DNA from: Pseudomonas sp. Bout1
Lineage (GTDB): Bacteria > Pseudomonadota > Gammaproteobacteria > Pseudomonadales > Pseudomonadaceae
Direction: 5' to 3'
Assembly (NCBI RefSeq): GCF_034314165.1
Contig: NZ_JAVIWK010000001.1
Span: 3,177,001 to 3,241,000 of the forward strand
Length of the DNA stretch: 64,000 nucleotides
In this document: positions 62,907-64,000 of the stretch, piece by piece
How the letters are laid out: every line of letters starts with the position of its first letter
Position numbering within the stretch: position 1 is the first letter of the stretch
Program-made: the position numbers and the translations under genes
The notes under the pieces: model-generated
Databases searched by the model: none
Seen by the model: only the letters and a program-made list of their open reading frames with translations
What the model was told of the DNA's origin: nothing

Positions 62907-63449
62907 TCAGGGGCGTGTGGCTGGATGGCCGACCCATAGGCTGCGGTAAATCTCGTGGTCTCCCTTCACGGGACTTTGATCAGGAAACGGCAGCTGTTTG
63001 ATGCTCGCCAGTTGCGCCTGGGTGGGCGCTTCGCGACAGATATCCGCGTGCTGGCCCGGCGGGTAGGCGCCTACCACCAGGAAGTCTTCGCTGGCGCTGA
63101 TATTGCGGTGCCCGGTCCCGACAGGCAGCAGCAGGACATCCCCCGCGCGCACCTCCACGACGTGCCCGTTTGGGCCGCCCAGCATCAATTGGGCATGGCC
63201 CGTCGCAACGCCCAGTACCTCATGCCCCTGGGTATGGTAGTGGTGATAGTCATAGACGCGACTGCGCCATTTAGGTGGCCAGCCTTGCGCGCTGAACATC
63301 TCCTCAAATCGCACGGCCAGGTCACCGAGTTGCGGCGAAAGTACCTGAGTGAAAACGAGCACAGGGAGGTCCGGGTTATTCGGCACGGGGTAATTTGGCT
63401 CGAACATCAGGGACGTCTGCGCCGGTGAATCAGCCGGTAAAACAGTCAT
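62907..63449 (-). CDS. cupin-domain protein
   Basis: A 180-residue single-cupin protein: the metal motif runs through YDYHHYHTQGHEVLGVATG (the His residues and Glu of cupin motif 1) and GDVLLLPVGTGHRNIS (motif 2 with its His). An iron, manganese or zinc site is expected; the reaction cannot be named. The ATG at 63449 (start MTVLPADSP) has GGAGTTTTTTC upstream; an ATG 11 codons earlier lacks a site. It is 56 bases upstream of the OBAP gene on the same strand, perhaps one operon. Confidence 0.85.
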   Translation of the reverse strand: MTVLPADSPAQTSLMFEPNYPVPNNPDLPVLVFTQVLSPQLGDLAVRFEEMFSAQGWPPKWRSRVYDYHHYHTQGHEVLGVATGHAQLMLGGPNGHVVEVRAGDVLLLPVGTGHRNISASEDFLVVGAYPPGQHADICREAPTQAQLASIKQLPFPDQSPVKGDHEIYRSLWVGHPATRP

Positions 63450-63660
63450 GAAAAAACTCCGATTGAGCGTGTTGCCATGCAATCAAGGCGGGTCATCCGG
63501 CTTGCTCGAGCATCACGGTGGCTGCGATTGAGCCTGTATGCGTGCCACGCACAGGCCTTCTCATACACAGTGGGAGGCGAGGGACGAGGTAAAGTTTGAA
63601 CATTCTGCAAACGCTTCGACGAATGGCGTACGCCTGATTCGATCAACGCCTGCGCTACGG

Positions 63661-63804
63661 ATGCTGAACATTTTTTTTAAAGCCGCGCCGGTTCATCCAA
63701 TCGAGGCAGAGCTGTTCGGACTTTTTGAACAGTTGCGAGGATTACCGCTCGTCAGACTGGAAGCGGATTTCTTGAACATACGATTTCTTCTCCCGGACAG
63801 ATAA
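63661..63804 (+). CDS. possible small protein (47 aa)
   Basis: A 47-residue frame starting MLNIFFKAAPVHPIEAELFG and ending FLLPDR. The amino-acid make-up looks protein-like but the ribosome binding site is poor (TACGG). The frame extends further upstream to 63538. In the roughly 400 bases between the cupin start and the right-edge dehydrogenase this is the only candidate. Confidence 0.3.
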   Translation: MLNIFFKAAPVHPIEAELFGLFEQLRGLPLVRLEADFLNIRFLLPDR

Positions 63805-63853
63805 AACATGTGCTGACGAAAATTTCCTTTCGTCCTGCCTCTGGGAGAACGCA

Positions 63854-64000
63854 ATGAAAGCCATCGTTTACAACGGCCCTCGTGACGTCAGTGTGCAAAA
63901 TGTACCGGACGCCAAAATCGAAAAGCCCACCGATGTGTTGGTGCGTGTAACCACCACCAATATTTGCGGATCTGATCTGCACATGTACGAAGGCCGGACC
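63854..64000 (+). CDS. zinc-dependent formaldehyde/alcohol dehydrogenase (5' part)
   Basis: The first 49 codons of a medium-chain dehydrogenase cut by the window edge: MKAIVYNGPRDVSVQ then TTTNICGSDLHMYEGRT, with the catalytic-zinc Cys in NICGSDLHMY. This pattern is that of the glutathione-independent formaldehyde dehydrogenase / zinc alcohol dehydrogenase group. GGGAGAACGCA lies before the ATG at 63854. Confidence 0.85.
   Translation, partial: MKAIVYNGPRDVSVQNVPDAKIEKPTDVLVRVTTTNICGSDLHMYEGRT

Overview
The window is chromosomal DNA of a fluorescent-group Pseudomonas. This rests on gene content (a close PvdQ-type pyoverdine/AHL acylase, a TreS-maltokinase fusion, GlgE, LigD, DUF3203- and DUF4823-like proteins), strong GC bias at third codon positions, and REP/REPIN elements carrying the GTGGGAGC...GCTTGCC core typical of that group. 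No replication origin, rRNA, prophage or CRISPR array is visible; there are two tRNA genes (Cys-GCA, Leu-UAA).

Bases 1-26.4 kb hold the alpha-glucan/trehalose region. A partial DUF3203 gene, an mgtC/sapB-like gene and a tiny proline-rich gene lie at the left edge. The + strand operon glgE - treS/maltokinase - glgB follows and has a good AlgU-type (sigma22) promoter candidate. A minus-strand block runs glgA - treZ - malQ - treY - DUF2934 - glgX, with a weaker AlgU-like candidate in front of glgA. Together they can make linear glucan (GlgA), turn its ends into trehalose (TreY, TreZ), isomerise and phosphorylate trehalose via maltose (TreS-kinase), polymerise maltose-1-phosphate (GlgE), branch (GlgB) and trim (GlgX, MalQ). 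No glgC is seen. Directly behind glgX, and translationally coupled to each other, lie an acyl-CoA-dehydrogenase-like gene, a PIG-L deacetylase, a SAM methyltransferase and a family 2 glycosyltransferase. A second PIG-L paralogue that has lost the catalytic-base Asp and an autotransporter with a repetitive beta-helix passenger follow. This cassette is the best candidate for an undescribed system in the window.

Bases 26.4-41 kb are mixed metabolic and regulatory genes: D-2-hydroxyacid dehydrogenase, exported alpha/beta hydrolase, YqaA-like membrane protein, DUF411 protein, SRPBCC protein, dCache chemoreceptor, aldo/keto reductase with divergent LysR regulator, and an AraC regulator divergent from an operon of AhpD-like protein, acyl-CoA-dehydrogenase-like flavoprotein and a sulfonate/nitrate-type ABC importer. 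A truncated Fur-like regulator and pvdQ follow, with an iron-starvation-box candidate.

Bases 43.5-53.8 kb are accessory in character: tRNA-Cys with an adjacent AT-richer FkbM methyltransferase gene, an orphan spore-coat-U protein, a hexapeptide acetyltransferase, a hydrolase, a LysE exporter, an exported calpain/papain-like cysteine peptidase candidate, two 27-28 residue membrane peptides, tRNA-Leu with an IS3-family remnant, small lipoproteins and a fasciclin protein.

Bases 53.8-64 kb hold a large ligD gene whose product carries a complete exonuclease III domain at its N terminus (ExoIII-PE-LIG-POL, 1141 aa), a YdeP-type molybdopterin oxidoreductase, a quinone-oxidoreductase-like gene, several small conserved-looking proteins, an OBAP/DUF1264 lipoprotein, a cupin and the start of a zinc-dependent formaldehyde/alcohol dehydrogenase cut by the right edge.
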